64,000 nucleotides of DNA from Arthrobacter sp. Soc17.1.1.1 (lineage in GTDB: Bacteria > Actinomycetota > Actinomycetes > Actinomycetales > Micrococcaceae). A program made the translations under genes and the position numbers. The notes beneath the pieces were generated by a model. That model searched no databases, had not been told where the DNA came from, and saw nothing but the letters and a program-made list of their open reading frames with translations. Positions 34,649 through 42,637 of the stretch are shown here, in pieces. The stretch lies in assembly GCF_036867195.1 (NCBI RefSeq), contig NZ_JBAJII010000003.1:1-64000 (forward strand), read 5' to 3'. Numbering within the stretch: position 1 is the first letter of the stretch; the number at the start of each line of letters is the position of its first letter.

Positions 34649-35398
34649 TTAGTTCGTGTCGTAGCTAGTGGAAGCGGTCAGAGGGGGAGAGTTGATAGTG
34701 GTCAGCCGCGTCGACATCGCCGCGCACCAAGCCAACCATTCCGGTGCTTCACCCCGAGGACGGCCTAGAAGATGTTCAAGCGCATCTACAGCTGCCATGT
34801 ACGCGTCGGTCGCATTCTCGACTGTGTAGGTCACAAACCTGCCTTCAAGTGCCACCCGGAACACCGGGTGACCCACCGGATCAACGAAGTCTGCCGAGGC
34901 GTGGACAGCCGCGTTTCGCAGCGCGAAAATTTGCTTTAGTGTGTTTTTAGTATTCGCGCTATTGGTGTTCGTGAGACGAAAAGCGCCGGTCCAAATCTGG
35001 TGATGACGAGCAGCCGCTGATGATTGACCGCCGTTGGATCTCACGATCGAAGGTCGTTGGACGTGGGGGTAACGCGCGACGACAGAGTTCGTGAAGGCTT
35101 CTAGCGTGAACGCAACTGCACAGATGCAAATCATGGCACTGCGGTACTCATGAAGGACAGCATTATCGAATTCCGAACCAGCATCGAGTCCCGGGTTGGC
35201 ATCGCGCGCATCGCGGGCCGATGCCAACTCCTCACGGGCGGTTATCAACCACTGAGGCCATACTTCCGACCGAACAGTCACTCTGCCCGGGTGCAAGGCA
35301 GCGTCGTCAGCGTTGTAGGCGAAACTGTCGAGTCGGATCTGGCCATCCTCGAGGAGCCTTACCCCAACTCCCCGGCTAGGCTCCCCTATGTTCTGCAT
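34649..35398 (-). CDS. HEPN-motif hypothetical protein 2
   Basis: A 249-residue protein. YRSAMICICAVAFTLEAFTN, then NTLKQIFALRNAAVHASADF: the LRNAAVH block (Arg161 to His166) is the classical RX4H HEPN motif and the first segment the expected preceding helix. The ribosome site GGAG is well placed. It lies 106 bases after the UvrD-like gene on the same strand, so it may be the third gene of the Gabija-like operon. Substrate unknown; similarity to protein 1 is limited to the motif. Confidence 0.6.
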   Translation of the reverse strand: MQNIGEPSRGVGVRLLEDGQIRLDSFAYNADDAALHPGRVTVRSEVWPQWLITAREELASARDARDANPGLDAGSEFDNAVLHEYRSAMICICAVAFTLEAFTNSVVARYPHVQRPSIVRSNGGQSSAAARHHQIWTGAFRLTNTNSANTKNTLKQIFALRNAAVHASADFVDPVGHPVFRVALEGRFVTYTVENATDAYMAAVDALEHLLGRPRGEAPEWLAWCAAMSTRLTTINSPPLTASTSYDTN

Positions 35399-35504
35399 AT
35401 TTGATCTCCGATCAACTCTGCTATGGCAAGATATCCTAGGTCTCCAAGAAAAGTATGAAAGCTATTCCTAGTGAGCACACTTTAACGACTTTGAACAAAA
35501 GAAG

Positions 35505-37334
35505 TCATTCGAAAGCATCCACCCCTAATTGCTTTGTTAACTCGAGATACGGTGATGGAGTTGTAACCCTCTGGCCATACCGGGTCTTACGTCGAAGTGC
35601 CCTAGACAGAAGAAGTACCCTTCGGGCTCTAGTGACAGCAACATAGAAGATGCGCAGTTCACTCTCGCGCTCTTTTTGCGACTTTGCCCGAAAATCGGGG
35701 ATCTGGCCTTCGTTCAAACCGACAATCGCAACCGCACGAAACTCTCTTCCCTGAGCCTTATGTACTGTAAGAAGTTGAACACCCTGGGTAGCTGAACCTC
35801 GTTGCCGACGTGAGCAAAAAAGATGGAAGTCTGCCCAGGATCGAGATTCTCTATCTACAGATTCTAAGTATTCACTCCATGCGTTCTCTATTTCCGTAAG
35901 ATCAGCACTCCACGAAGCGAGCCCCGATGTACCTGAGTCACGTTCAGTAATGAGGCTAGACAAGCTCAGCATGAATTGCAGTAGATTAGTTTCGCTAACC
36001 AGATCTGCTAATGCATTAACGAGTGGATTAGTATGAGCGCGAAATACACTGGCGACCTGATCGCGGGATTTCAGGCTATCAGGATCCTCATCGATAAGTC
36101 TTGCCAACTGCCATTGTGGTGCTACACGTCGCTCGGCGGCATTCAAGGCGATTAACTCTAACACTACTTTGCCCGCTAAACCCTCGAGCCAATCTCCGGC
36201 GTCGCTACTCGTTGAATGAATGATATTTCGCGCTGCTAGCTCTTTCGAGATTTCTCGAAGAGCTGAAGCAGACCGACCCAAAATAGCGATTTCTTCTGCT
36301 CGAACTGTTGGCGATTCTCCATTGGCGAGGGCGGCCTTGGGTATTCCATTGAGTATCAATCCACTCACCCAATCGCCTAGTTGCCTCGCCTCGTCACTCT
36401 CATCCTCCCCGCAAACCAACTGGATATGTCCTCGTGCTGCGTGGGGTTGCACATGCGACTGCTGCTGACCAAGTTCGCTCGCAATAACGCTTGAGAACTC
36501 GCTTATTAGTGCCGCTGATCTGAAATTCACATCGAGCGCGATGACTTCTGCCTGGTACCTCTGTGCGAACTGGTGCATCAACGATGGGTCAGCTCCTGCG
36601 AAACTGATTATGGACTGCTTATCGTCCCCGACAAGCATCGCCGCGGGACCCTCACCCGCCTCTCCTAACATCATGGTGAGGAGCCGATATTGAGCTGGTG
36701 TCAGATTCTGTGCTTCATCGACCACGACGTGCGTGTACGTGCGCCCTAGTTGTCTGCGAACCGATTTCAGCGTAAGTAGTTCGCTAGCCGCGTCAAGAAG
36801 ACCCGGGTAGTCGAGAGCCGGAAGGCTGGCTAGCGCTCTACGCCAATCCTCCACCTCCGGACTTTCGATCAATCGTGCGCGGTCAAGATCGATGCGCCGG
36901 AGTTGCTCGAGGGGATCGTGAGCGGCCTCAAGGCCTTGACTGCCTAGCCACTGGCTGAACAGTTCAACTCGGTCCTCATCTCTCGACAGGATCTCCGGCT
37001 CGATAGGTAGTCCGATTCTTGTGGAATGCTGGCGAAGCAGTGAGTGCGCGAACCCGTGGATCGTTTCGGTTGTAACCCGCTCCGACTCAGCTCCAACACG
37101 CTTTCTGAATCGCTCAGCTAGCTCTTCCGCGCTTTTATTTGTATAAGACAAAGCAAGGACGCGCCCTAAACCCTGTTGCATAGTCAGCAATCGCTGTACT
37201 CGCCGCGCTAGCACCTCTGTCTTGCCGCTACCTGCGCCGGCTAGGACCACGATCGAACGCGCGTCTGAATCGATCGCTCTGTGCTGGAGAGAACTGAGGG
37301 AGACCTCGACACCATGGTCGTCAGATTGCATCAT
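35505..37334 (-). CDS. UvrD/Rep-type helicase, GajB-like
   Basis: About 609 residues with all superfamily I motifs: Q motif LSSLQHRAI, Walker A LAGAGSGKTEVLARRV, LSYTNKSAEELAERF, VVVDEAQNLT, LVGDDKQSI, VNFRSAALI, LLTVHKAQGREFRAVAIVGL and FYVAVTRARRVLLLS. It is coupled to the OLD-family nuclease, which overlaps its start; that pairing defines Gabija systems, where GajB is a UvrD-like helicase. It is longer than the reference GajB (about 500 residues). Local GC is much lower than in the plasmid backbone, so acquisition was probably recent. Two ATGs at 37334 and 37331 are possible starts. Confidence 0.8.
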   Translation of the reverse strand: MMQSDDHGVEVSLSSLQHRAIDSDARSIVVLAGAGSGKTEVLARRVQRLLTMQQGLGRVLALSYTNKSAEELAERFRKRVGAESERVTTETIHGFAHSLLRQHSTRIGLPIEPEILSRDEDRVELFSQWLGSQGLEAAHDPLEQLRRIDLDRARLIESPEVEDWRRALASLPALDYPGLLDAASELLTLKSVRRQLGRTYTHVVVDEAQNLTPAQYRLLTMMLGEAGEGPAAMLVGDDKQSIISFAGADPSLMHQFAQRYQAEVIALDVNFRSAALISEFSSVIASELGQQQSHVQPHAARGHIQLVCGEDESDEARQLGDWVSGLILNGIPKAALANGESPTVRAEEIAILGRSASALREISKELAARNIIHSTSSDAGDWLEGLAGKVVLELIALNAAERRVAPQWQLARLIDEDPDSLKSRDQVASVFRAHTNPLVNALADLVSETNLLQFMLSLSSLITERDSGTSGLASWSADLTEIENAWSEYLESVDRESRSWADFHLFCSRRQRGSATQGVQLLTVHKAQGREFRAVAIVGLNEGQIPDFRAKSQKERESELRIFYVAVTRARRVLLLSRALRRKTRYGQRVTTPSPYLELTKQLGVDAFE

Positions 37335-39159
37335 CAATTTTCCGAATCAGTTCTTGTAGTGGTGTCGGCCATGTTTGCCAGTCGTCGTACAACTCGATCA
37401 TAGATCGTGCAAGGAACGTGCCCGAACTTCCTTTGAGCTTTTTCATTTGGTTCAACGTGTTCCCCGACAAGCCGGGCTGGATGGCTTGACAGGCTGCCAA
37501 ACACATGTCTTGGTCAAACGTCATGAGCATAGATTCAATCGCCCCTGCCACAGGGCGACCCTCCCCGTCCATGCCATTGATCCAAATTACGTCAGGGGGC
37601 TTAACAGCATGAATACGCTGAAGCGACTGAACAGCAGTCGCTCCGTCCTGGTCACTATCTGCAAAAATAAAGCACGGCGTGTCTGTCATCACGGAGAACT
37701 TAACTGCGGCTGTAGCAAGCTCATTCGATAGACTTCCTGGGTCCACCACGGTGATACCGTGCGATTTTCCGCCAAGCGCGTGTCGGAGTGCAATGGGCAG
37801 GAAAGCTCGTTCGGTAGCTCCATCTCCAATCACTATGCAACTGGAGAAGAGAAGCTCCCCGAACGGCCGCTCGACCAGTCGTCGCAGCTTCTCCATCTCC
37901 TGTTTATGGAGACTCGGACGGAATGCGCGATGGACGGCCAACTCATCATCGGACGCTGGCCCAAGATCAACAATCTTGGTCGCGCTGCCTAGAGCCTGTA
38001 CTAGACGAATTGAAGAGGGATCAACCGATGTGACTAGGTGGGCGGAGTGAGTGCTTACGACTTTCTGCCCTCGCATGCCCACCAAAAGTTCGGCCAGCTC
38101 CATGGCTGCTTGAGGATGAAGGTGTGCCTCTGGTTCCTCAACAAGAGTAATGGGTGTAGGAGGAACGGCGCTTCCATCGCGACTCAATCGCCGCTCGTAG
38201 AGGATGCCCTGCACCTGTAGCGACGATAGGCTTCGAGATCCAGCGCCATGGAAGCGGATAGGAAGTGGCCCTGCGCCGGTGTCTAAGTCGATAGATATGA
38301 GCCTGCCTAGTTCCTCAAGGTTTGTTGGAAGGGGATTGAGGGCTGGAGATCCCACACTTCCAACAAGTGAGTGCAGTCTTGCTAGCTCTGCGTCGACTGA
38401 CTTCAACGTCTCACTGCCATCAAATATCTGCGAACTCAATTGACTAAGTTGTAACTCAAGGGACTCGCGATGGCTTTCTGGAATCTCGAGGTCTGAAAGC
38501 ACTTTCCGTATTATTGACCCTTGCCGACCTAGCTCGTCGCGTAAGTCCCGCCCTGTATTTATCAAATCCACGGCGAAGGCTCTCCGTTGCCTAGCCGATA
38601 GGGCTGTCGGCGATATTACTTGCACCCATTTACTACTCGTGGTGTCGAATGTTAGAAAATAAGAGTCCGATCGTGCTCCAGTTCCGTCCCCCGACCGAGA
38701 TATTCTAGTACGCCATGCTATCCGTTCGCGAATGGGTGTTTCACTCAACACCTGAGTTTTATTCTCAAACAGTTGCGTAAAACTCGGCTCGAACTCTTCA
38801 TCATCTCCTGGGTCGGCGGGAGAACCAGGGGAGACGATCACATCGATTTCCGGCAAGGATTCGTTTCCGACAGTGAAATCGTCGGTATCGGCGGACCGCC
38901 CGCCAAGAGCAACTTGTAGAGCGGAAATAATTCTGGATTTACCTGCATTGTTACGCCCGGCCAGCACCGTCACCCGTGGTTCTAGCTCAACCTCGCAGGA
39001 TGAGATTCCTCGGTAGTTTCGGATGATAATTTTCTCAATGTAAGGCCCGTTCGGACGAACAACATCCAATGGCCCGGCTGGCGTCGGGTTCATCCACCCA
39101 ACATAGCCGTTCGTGGCTACCCGCGTATTCATCAACGCTAGCTGTCTTGGCGGTGACAT
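37321..39159 (-). CDS. OLD-family ATPase-TOPRIM nuclease, GajA-like
   Basis: Up to 612 residues; in-frame ATGs at 39132 and 39093 are alternatives, and the conserved start is IEKIIIRNYRGISSCEVELE. The ABC-type ATPase has Walker A GRNNAGKSRII, a Walker B LVEEPEAHLHPQAAMELA and STHSAHLVTS. The TOPRIM nuclease (about residues 440-500) shows CIVIGDGATERAFLPIAL with its catalytic Glu and FIFADSDQDG with the DxD. OLD nucleases paired with UvrD helicases form Gabija, an anti-phage nicking system. Reference GajA is about 580 residues, in line with the shorter starts. Confidence 0.82.
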   Translation of the reverse strand: MSPPRQLALMNTRVATNGYVGWMNPTPAGPLDVVRPNGPYIEKIIIRNYRGISSCEVELEPRVTVLAGRNNAGKSRIISALQVALGGRSADTDDFTVGNESLPEIDVIVSPGSPADPGDDEEFEPSFTQLFENKTQVLSETPIRERIAWRTRISRSGDGTGARSDSYFLTFDTTSSKWVQVISPTALSARQRRAFAVDLINTGRDLRDELGRQGSIIRKVLSDLEIPESHRESLELQLSQLSSQIFDGSETLKSVDAELARLHSLVGSVGSPALNPLPTNLEELGRLISIDLDTGAGPLPIRFHGAGSRSLSSLQVQGILYERRLSRDGSAVPPTPITLVEEPEAHLHPQAAMELAELLVGMRGQKVVSTHSAHLVTSVDPSSIRLVQALGSATKIVDLGPASDDELAVHRAFRPSLHKQEMEKLRRLVERPFGELLFSSCIVIGDGATERAFLPIALRHALGGKSHGITVVDPGSLSNELATAAVKFSVMTDTPCFIFADSDQDGATAVQSLQRIHAVKPPDVIWINGMDGEGRPVAGAIESMLMTFDQDMCLAACQAIQPGLSGNTLNQMKKLKGSSGTFLARSMIELYDDWQTWPTPLQELIRKIDDAI

Positions 39160-39673
39160 CGACTTGGGCCCTGTCTGCTGTCAAGTTGTCATGAGAAACC
39201 TAATGGCTGATCAGAAGCGTCGATTGTAGTAGCTGCATGCCCCGCCAGAGTGAGCGAGATGAAGTTGAGTAGAGGTGTCATGAGACCGATGGGTTGCGAG
39301 ACGAGAGGATGAGACACTGCCGCCGCCCGTTATCGTTCCTCCATTGTCTTGCTACCGTGGCTTCGCATCATGGGCAAACCTTGCCGAGAGGTCCAATCGT
39401 TGCGAGACGACGTGCAGCGACGCTGACGTAGTACAGATAGCGAGACTGGGAACAGCCGGAACCGTGGGACTCCCCTGTTCGTCTGCCGAGCCGTCAGTTC
39501 AGTCCAGCCAAAGGATCCTTTGATAGGACGAATCTGATGCTGAGTTGGTGGAGGAGAAGAACCCAGCCAACGCGGCAATCTCCATCCCAGCGCGTCGTCT
39601 CATTAATGCGTCTCACTTCCTCTATTCTCAGTAAAACTGAACTGTGCCTTTGATGAGCATGAGGAGTGTGGGA
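39160..39673. other. divergent intergenic region, probable recombination site and promoters
   Basis: Lies between the leftward Gabija-like operon and the rightward recombinase. Several related short words recur: TGTCATGAGA at 39187 and 39276, TTGCGAGACGA at 39294 and 39400, and GTCTCATTAATGCGTCTCA near 39598. Serine resolvases bind clustered sites just upstream of their own gene, so this is the expected place for a res site. Confidence 0.45.
39276..39304. promoter_or_regulatory. candidate resolvase crossover site
   Basis: TGTCATGAGACC, a GATG centre and GGTTGCGAGACGA form an imperfect inverted repeat of about 29 bases, the length of a res subsite I for serine resolvases. Related half-sites lie on both sides. 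Only the symmetry and position are seen. Confidence 0.35.
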
Positions 39674-40249
39674 GTGGGAAGCATCGGATACGCCAGGGTC
39701 AGCACCTTGGAGCAAAACGCGGATCTGCAGCACGCGGCACTTACGGCAGCGGGTTGCGACCGGATCTTTACCGATCATGGCGTAAGCGGAACGAGGGCCA
39801 GTCGGCCGGAGCTCGACAAGCTGCTCGATCACTTGCGGAAGGGTGACGAGGTCGTGGTGTGGAAGCTGGACAGGCTGGGACGCAACACTCGAAATCTCCT
39901 CGCACTGATCGACGACCTGGAGCGCAGGGGGGTGCACTTCCGCAGCGTCACCGAAGGCATCAGCACCACCGGTCCCATGGGGAAGGCCATGCTCACGGTG
40001 ATGTCCGCATTCGCCCAGCTCGAGCGAGACCAGCTCGCCGAGAGGACCAGAGCTGGCATGGCTGCGGCATCAGAACATGGGCGGAAGGCCGGCCGACCGG
40101 AAGTCACCATCGACCACGCCAAGGTCAAACGTGCCAGGGACCTAAAGGCCCAAGGCCTCGCTCCAGCGGACATCGGCAAGATCATCGGCGCGAGCCGCGC
40201 GACCGTGTACCGCTACCTCCACATCGAAGCTCGACAGGCTTCGCAATGA
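39674..40249 (+). CDS. serine recombinase (resolvase/invertase family)
   Basis: About 191 residues. The catalytic Ser lies in GSIGYARVSTLEQNADLQ; the Arg pair is in WKLDRLGRNTRNLLALIDDL; the E helix has MLTVMSAFAQLERDQLAERT; a C-terminal HTH (LAPADIGKIIGASRATVYRY) binds DNA. It is of the short resolvase/invertase type. The GTG at 39674 has an AGGAG seven bases upstream; the frame is open from 39644 with further possible starts. It heads a three-gene run and lies near the right-hand copy of the 63-bp palindrome, so it may act on plasmid multimers, on cargo exchange, or both. Confidence 0.9.
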   Translation: MGSIGYARVSTLEQNADLQHAALTAAGCDRIFTDHGVSGTRASRPELDKLLDHLRKGDEVVVWKLDRLGRNTRNLLALIDDLERRGVHFRSVTEGISTTGPMGKAMLTVMSAFAQLERDQLAERTRAGMAAASEHGRKAGRPEVTIDHAKVKRARDLKAQGLAPADIGKIIGASRATVYRYLHIEARQASQ

Positions 40250-40262
40250 CCAGGAGGACGTG

Positions 40263-40562
40263 ATGATCCGGCTCATCCGCTGGCTGCTCACCTCGAGCAT
40301 CCGGTACAGCTACCTATTCGTCCGCGCCGTCCTCCGACTTCCGCTGCTACTGCTGCCCATTCCATCGCGGGTCCGCAACCAGGTCGCCGGCGCCCTGGCG
40401 ATCGCCCTCTGGTTCTTCCTGCTGCTCGTTCCAGTCGCCGTCTCCGACAGCCCATGGTGGGCCGAGTGGCTGGTCGCTGGCGCGGCCGCTCTGGTTATCG
40501 TCGGCGTGGTGCGAATGGAGGGCCGGCGGCCGATCCTCCGCCGACCTGTCCGGGTCCGATGA
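40263..40562 (+). CDS. small two-helix membrane protein
   Basis: About 99 residues: a basic amphipathic N-terminus (MIRLIRWLLTSSIRYSYLFV), two transmembrane helices (about residues 41-60 and 69-87) and a basic tail. The AGGAGG ribosome site lies directly before a GTG/ATG pair; the ATG has the better spacing. It sits 13 bases after the recombinase stop and is probably cotranscribed. Not recognised. Confidence 0.6.
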   Translation: MIRLIRWLLTSSIRYSYLFVRAVLRLPLLLLPIPSRVRNQVAGALAIALWFFLLLVPVAVSDSPWWAEWLVAGAAALVIVGVVRMEGRRPILRRPVRVR

Positions 40563-40585
40563 CGTCCTCGCGGAGGTAGTCGGTG

Positions 40586-41071
40586 ATGAGGCAGCGCAGG
40601 GGAGAGGCTGACCGGTTCTGGGAGAAAGTCGTCAAGGGCCCGCGGCCGCATGACTGCTGGATCTGGACCGGCGCCGTCGCCGACGACGGGTACGGACGGT
40701 TCTGGGTCGCGCGCGACGGCGCGCAACGCGCCCTGCGGCCGCAACGCTACGCCTACGAACACCTCACCGGAGAGACCCTGCACCCCGGCATCGCGCTCAT
40801 GCATGTCTGCGACGTCCCGCTCTGCGTGCACGCCAGCATCGGGATCGACACGCACCTGCTGCCGGGAACGCAGGCGTTGAACATGCTTGACCGGTCCCAA
40901 AAGGGCCGGCATGCCAACGCCTCGACCTTCCGGTGGCGCAGCGTCGGCCGCGCCCAGTTCCGCGCCCAATCCGTCCAGCTGCGCACAGCTCTCCTCGAGC
41001 ACGGATGGAACGAACCGATCATCCGTCCCCTACTCACCGGCATCGACCCCGAAGCCCCAACCCTGTTCTAG
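40586..41071 (+). CDS. HNH endonuclease
   Basis: About 161 residues. RFWEKVVKGPRPHDCWIWTG followed by DGYGRFWV, then RYAYEHLTGETLHPGIALMH and VCDVPLCVH, is the HNH_3-like layout seen in phage and plasmid homing-type nucleases. A C-terminal helical segment (QFRAQSVQLRTALLEHGWNE) may read DNA. Metal-binding His and Cys residues are present. It follows the recombinase and the small membrane protein on the same strand with a GGAGG ribosome site. A role in element mobility or in exclusion of competitors is possible. Confidence 0.75.
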   Translation: MRQRRGEADRFWEKVVKGPRPHDCWIWTGAVADDGYGRFWVARDGAQRALRPQRYAYEHLTGETLHPGIALMHVCDVPLCVHASIGIDTHLLPGTQALNMLDRSQKGRHANASTFRWRSVGRAQFRAQSVQLRTALLEHGWNEPIIRPLLTGIDPEAPTLF

Positions 41072-41242
41072 GGTTTCCCCAATTTGCACTATCAAGGTTG
41101 CTCGCAGTACACAGCTTCCGTACACGGCTCATGAGACACGACTACCGCTCCGGATGCAGCTACTGCTGGATGTCCTATGGACGGTCGTCTGTGAGAACCC
41201 GAGATTGAGGCTTGATCGGCAAACAATCGAGTCGGGGTTCGT

Positions 41243-41305
41243 TCACCCACAGGTGGACGGCTTTGAGCTCATTCCTTCGGGCTCTACCCGCCCACAGGTG
41301 GATGA
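41243..41305 (+). repeat. 63-bp interspersed palindromic repeat, copy 3
   Basis: TCACCCACAGGTGGACGGC, TTTGAGCTCATTCCTTCGGG and CTCTACCCGCCCACAGGTGG, ending ATGA. It differs from copy 2 at a handful of positions and matches copy 1 in the left arm (ACAGGTGG). It lies between the HNH gene and the MFS gene, at the right boundary of the defence and recombinase segment. Confidence 0.85.
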
Positions 41306-41344
41306 CCGACGTGGGGGCTGGTGCGCTGACTCTAGGGTTGTCGA

Positions 41345-42553
41345 GTGATTAGTGGTGGACAGGATCGGCCTCGCGGGGGCCTGGCGGCGATGTGCGTCGC
41401 GCAGACGACGAGCTGGGGGCTGCTGTATTACTCGTTGCCGGTGGCTTTGGTGCCGATCAGCGCGGACACTGGGTGGTCCGTACCTGCGATGACCGCAGCG
41501 TTCTCGGCCGGCCTGATCGTGTCGGCAATCGCCGGGGTCCGGGTCGGACGCTTGCTGGACCGCACGGGGCCGAAGCTCCTGATGACGGCGGGGAGCGTCG
41601 TTGGTGTCCTTGCACTGCTGCTGGTCGGGGCTGCATCAAACTTCGTCGTGTTTGCGGCCGCATGGTTGGTCGCGGGATTCGCGCAGGCCGCTGTGTTTTA
41701 CCAACCGGCGTTCGTGGTCCTCACCCGCTGGTACGGAAGCCATCGGGTACGGGCGTTGACGACGCTGACCCTCGTGGCCGGGTTCGCGTCGACGATCTTC
41801 GCGCCCATCACGGCCGCCCTGGTCGACGGGCTCGGGTGGCGTACCGCCTACATCGTGCTAGCCGGGATCCTGGCCGTAGTGACGATCCCGCTGCACTGGT
41901 TCTTTCTCAACGCCCAGTGGACGCACCGAGCCACCGAGCTCTCCCAGTCCACGGATAGTGGGCCGGTGCAGGACGTTCGGGCTGTGGTGCGTAGTGCCCC
42001 GTTCCGGTTCCTACAGGCGACGATGGCTCTGTCCACACTTGCCCTGTATGCGGTGACGTTCAACCTGATCGCCCTGTTCCTCGAGCGGGGAGTGGATTAC
42101 CAAACCGCTGCTGTCGCTTTCGGTTTGATCGGCGTGGGTCAGGTCATCGGGCGGGTCGCTTACTCGGCACTGCCCTCGAGCACCTCCACCATCACGCGAA
42201 CCGTGGTCTTGACGGCTGCCGGCGCCGTAAGTGTGTGGGCTTTGGCCCTGGTGCCAGGGCCCACCGGCCTGCTCATCGTGGTGGCGGTCCTCGCCGGCAT
42301 GGTGCGCGGCTGCAACACCTTGCTGCAGGCCACCGCCGTGTCCGAGCGGTGGGGCACCCGGAATTTCGGATCCCTGCAGGGTGTTTTCGCCGCCCCCGTC
42401 ACCATCGTGGGTGCGCTGGCTCCCGCGGCCGGTCCAGCACTGGCCGTCGTACTCGGCGGCTACCCGGTCATGGGTGTGATCATGGCGGTCCTCGCCACGG
42501 TCGGCGTCGCAACCGCAACCCGCACCCGGACGACCGCCCAGCCGCAGAACTGA
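41345..42553 (+). CDS. MFS transporter
   Basis: A 402-residue protein with 12 predicted helices. The conserved loop 2-3 motif appears as RVGRLLDRTGPKLLMTAGSV, and helix 5 has the AGFASTIFAPITAALVDGLG type. Closest by appearance to the oxalate/formate or monocarboxylate-like branch of MFS; substrate cannot be deduced. It is convergent with arsB and ends 84 bases from it, so it could be part of arsenic detoxification, but no gapdh-like partner of ArsJ is present. GTG start with no strong ribosome site. Confidence 0.8.
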   Translation: MISGGQDRPRGGLAAMCVAQTTSWGLLYYSLPVALVPISADTGWSVPAMTAAFSAGLIVSAIAGVRVGRLLDRTGPKLLMTAGSVVGVLALLLVGAASNFVVFAAAWLVAGFAQAAVFYQPAFVVLTRWYGSHRVRALTTLTLVAGFASTIFAPITAALVDGLGWRTAYIVLAGILAVVTIPLHWFFLNAQWTHRATELSQSTDSGPVQDVRAVVRSAPFRFLQATMALSTLALYAVTFNLIALFLERGVDYQTAAVAFGLIGVGQVIGRVAYSALPSSTSTITRTVVLTAAGAVSVWALALVPGPTGLLIVVAVLAGMVRGCNTLLQATAVSERWGTRNFGSLQGVFAAPVTIVGALAPAAGPALAVVLGGYPVMGVIMAVLATVGVATATRTRTTAQPQN

Positions 42554-42637
42554 CGTCCATGACCGCGGCCACGTTCGCCCGGACACGGTGACCAAGGGTG
42601 ACCACGGGAGCGACCGTTCCCGTGGTCCTGCCGACTC

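Noticed and set aside
41345..42553. ArsJ assignment for the MFS gene
   Set aside because: ArsJ is paired with a glyceraldehyde-3-phosphate dehydrogenase; none is present, and the gene is convergent to the ars operons.
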